Source: Arthrobacter sp. ZGTC412
GTDB taxonomy: Bacteria > Actinomycetota > Actinomycetes > Actinomycetales > Micrococcaceae
Direction of reading: 5' to 3'
DNA length: 64,000 bases
Assembly (NCBI RefSeq): GCF_002929215.1
Contig: NZ_PJII01000001.1
Coordinates: forward strand, 62,001-126,000
How positions within the stretch are numbered: the stretch's first letter is position 1; every line of letters begins with the position of its first letter. The notes beneath the pieces were generated by a model, which saw nothing but the letters and a program-made list of their open reading frames with translations, had not been told where the DNA came from and made no database searches. Shown here piece after piece: positions 62,495 to 64,000 of the stretch. The position numbers and the translations under genes were made by a program.

Positions 62495-63277
62495 TCAGAT
62501 GCCTTGCCAAGCAGGCTTGTTGTCATAAGTGTGGCGGTAAAAATCGGCCAGTTTGAGCGCTGAGGCGGCAGCCTCGTCCAGCAGGACGGTGGCATGGGGA
62601 TGGAACTGCAGCACGGACGCGGGGCAGATGGCGGACACCGGCCCTTCGACGAACTCGCGGACGGCCTGCGCCTTTTGTGCGCCGGTTGCCACCAGGATCA
62701 CGTGCCGGGCATCCATGATTGTCCCCAGGCCCTGGGTCAGGACGTGGTGCGGAACGTCGGCAAGGCCGCTGAAGAAACGTGCGTTGTCCCGGCGTGTCTG
62801 TTCAATAAGGCTCTTGATCCTGGTGCGGGATGCAAAGGAGGACCCTGGCTCGTTGAAGCCGATGTGGCCGTCAGTGCCCACACCGAGGAGTTGCAGGTCT
62901 GTGCCGCCCACCGCGGCGATGGCCTCCTCGTAGGCGCGGCAGGCCTCCGGGATGTCCGTAGCCGTCCCGTCCGGCCCGTGGACATTTTCCGGGGGGATGT
63001 TGACGCGGTCGGTGAACTCCCGCCGGATGACCTCGCGGTAGGACTCAGGGTGGCCCGCCGGCAGGCCCACGTACTCGTCGAGGGCAAAACCGGAGGCACG
63101 GCTGAAGTCCAGGCCCACCCGCTCGTACCGGGCAACGAGTTCATCGTAGATCGGCAGCGGTGACGATCCGGTGGCAAGCCCCAGGACCGCGTTCGGCTTG
63201 CGCCGGAGAAGCTCCTCGATGGCGTCAGCGGCGAGCTTCCCGATCTGTTTGCTGCCGCTGAGGATAACTACTTCCAT
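62495..63277 (-). CDS. nagB: Glucosamine-6-phosphate deaminase
   Basis: 260 residues. Converts glucosamine-6-phosphate to fructose-6-phosphate and ammonia in amino-sugar catabolism. Motifs are VLGLATGSSPLPIYDEL (sugar-phosphate loop), GFALDEYVGL with the catalytic Asp, and LLGVGTDGHIGFNEPGSSF with the His/Glu pair. The start is ATG at 63277 (MEVVILSG) with GGAAGGA 5 nt upstream; the extension to 63346 has no support. No nagA or nag transporter gene is in the window. Confidence 0.95.
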   Translation of the reverse strand: MEVVILSGSKQIGKLAADAIEELLRRKPNAVLGLATGSSPLPIYDELVARYERVGLDFSRASGFALDEYVGLPAGHPESYREVIRREFTDRVNIPPENVHGPDGTATDIPEACRAYEEAIAAVGGTDLQLLGVGTDGHIGFNEPGSSFASRTRIKSLIEQTRRDNARFFSGLADVPHHVLTQGLGTIMDARHVILVATGAQKAQAVREFVEGPVSAICPASVLQFHPHATVLLDEAAASALKLADFYRHTYDNKPAWQGI

Positions 63278-63342
63278 GCTGTTCCTTCCGGGGCGTGTCA
63301 GCTGTTCGCTTGGTTGGCGGTTGGCTGCTCTGTATCCACTGC

Positions 63343-64000
63343 TCAACGGTTCACTGTGACCTGGGCCAGCAGCTCAGGACCACGGGCGTCCAGCCATTTT
63401 CCGCCCAGCCTGACACCGATCACAAACAAGCCCATTCCCAGCACGAGTCCAACGGCGAGGTTCAACCAGCCGAACAGGCTGTTGCCGGTGACCAATTGAG
63501 CAACAAGGAGGGCGGCCTCCGGCAGCACCAGGACCATCAGGACTCCCAGCCCGGCGAACTGGACCGCAAGGGTCTGACCCACGTTTCCCGGGGGTTTCTT
63601 GAAGGGGCTGTCGCCGGGCAGGGGTACCGCCACCGTGTACCGGGCCGAGACCACGGAGGACAGTCCCAGTCCCGTAAAGAGGATCCCCAGACTCAACCCC
63701 AACTGGCCGGGCAACGCCTCCAAGTCGGCCGTGAAGGCAGAGTAGCCAACGGCGAAGACCAGGACCACCGGCAGCGCGAAGGCCAGGCACGCCAGGGCAC
63801 GGCCCAGCCTGTCGTCCACGCCCCGGACCCCGCTGGCCAGGTGCAGCGCGAAGGCGGTGTTGTCATAGGACACATCAGCGGAGATGGACCAGGCCAGGAT
63901 GAACGCCGACAGCGGCGCCAGGAGTGCCAGGGTACTGAAATCGCCGGTTTGGCTGCCCTGGAATACCAGCACCACCGGCAAGAGCGGGATCACAATGAGG
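63343..64000 (-). CDS. Multi-spanning membrane protein, 3' part only
   Basis: The frame is open to the window edge, so the N-terminus is missing; at least 219 codons are visible. There are about six hydrophobic helices, with DVSYDNTAFALHLASGV and a loop holding PLPGDSPFKKPPGN. The distribution resembles ABC-2 type exporter permeases, but no family signature is decisive. It ends 65 bp upstream of nagB on the same strand. The partner ATPase, if any, would lie beyond the window. Confidence 0.6.
   Translation of the reverse strand, partial: LIVIPLLPVVLVFQGSQTGDFSTLALLAPLSAFILAWSISADVSYDNTAFALHLASGVRGVDDRLGRALACLAFALPVVLVFAVGYSAFTADLEALPGQLGLSLGILFTGLGLSSVVSARYTVAVPLPGDSPFKKPPGNVGQTLAVQFAGLGVLMVLVLPEAALLVAQLVTGNSLFGWLNLAVGLVLGMGLFVIGVRLGGKWLDARGPELLAQVTVNR

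Overview
The window is a high-GC (roughly 65-70 %) chromosomal segment of an actinobacterium. The ilvB-ilvN-ilvC order, the class I KARI, the nrtR-nadA-nadB-nadC-nadS operon, ClpS/DUF2017/MurI synteny, frequent GTG/TTG starts and many leaderless-looking starts all point to the Micrococcaceae. Arthrobacter/Pseudarthrobacter is my best guess; this is inference from gene content, not from a search.

Region 1 (1-16.4 kb) is dominated by branched-chain amino acid and serine synthesis, all on the minus strand. It holds ilvD, ilvB, ilvN, ilvC, serA, leuB and ilvE. They are interrupted by a FtsX-like ABC exporter pair with metG, and by a secreted protein with two CHATG repeats. Ahead of ilvB lies a readable attenuator: an 18-residue leader peptide with 6 Val, 1 Leu and 1 Ile, mutually exclusive pairings, and a terminator with a U-tract.

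Region 2 (16.4-31.4 kb) has a membrane-anchored sunset-type protein, tRNA-Lys(CTT), a MarR/bcp divergent pair, tRNA-Leu(TAG) and a FAS1 lipoprotein. It continues with an oligopeptide-type solute-binding lipoprotein, mqo, a 1072-residue RND pump, an LLM flavin oxidoreductase with its own MarR regulator, a transglutaminase-like protein, a lipoprotein and a DUF1684 protein.

Region 3 (31.4-37.3 kb) is a tightly overlapping NAD de novo operon read leftward: nrtR-nadA-nadB-nadC-nadS. NadS is a NifS-like cysteine desulfurase, probably for the NadA iron-sulfur cluster. The NrtR protein has a degenerate Nudix box and a 23-bp near-perfect palindrome lies at its promoter. NAD salvage is encoded separately as pncB-pncA at 58-60 kb.

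Region 4 (37.3-53.6 kb) carries an amino acid permease, a hydrolase, a phosphoribosyltransferase, an MHS-type MFS transporter divergent from an IclR regulator, and a second MFS transporter with an unusual leader hairpin. It also carries sbcDC, an aquaporin, an ADP-ribosylglycohydrolase, a DUF4395 protein, a DEDDh exonuclease-BRCT protein and a DedA protein.

Region 5 (53.6-64 kb) has rdgB, rph, an MBL-fold hydrolase and murI in one overlapping minus-strand run. DUF2017 and clpS follow, then a perfect 3 x 59-bp tandem repeat immediately upstream of pncB, pncA, an SF2 helicase with a DUF3039 gene, nagB, and the 3' part of a membrane protein cut by the window edge.

I see no prophage, IS element, CRISPR array or defence island. 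The most interesting material is regulatory: the ilv attenuator, the NrtR, MarR and LLM operators, the MFS leader hairpin, a 63-bp palindromic repeat present twice, and the 59-bp tandem repeat at pncB. Among proteins, the CHATG-repeat secreted protein is the least explained.
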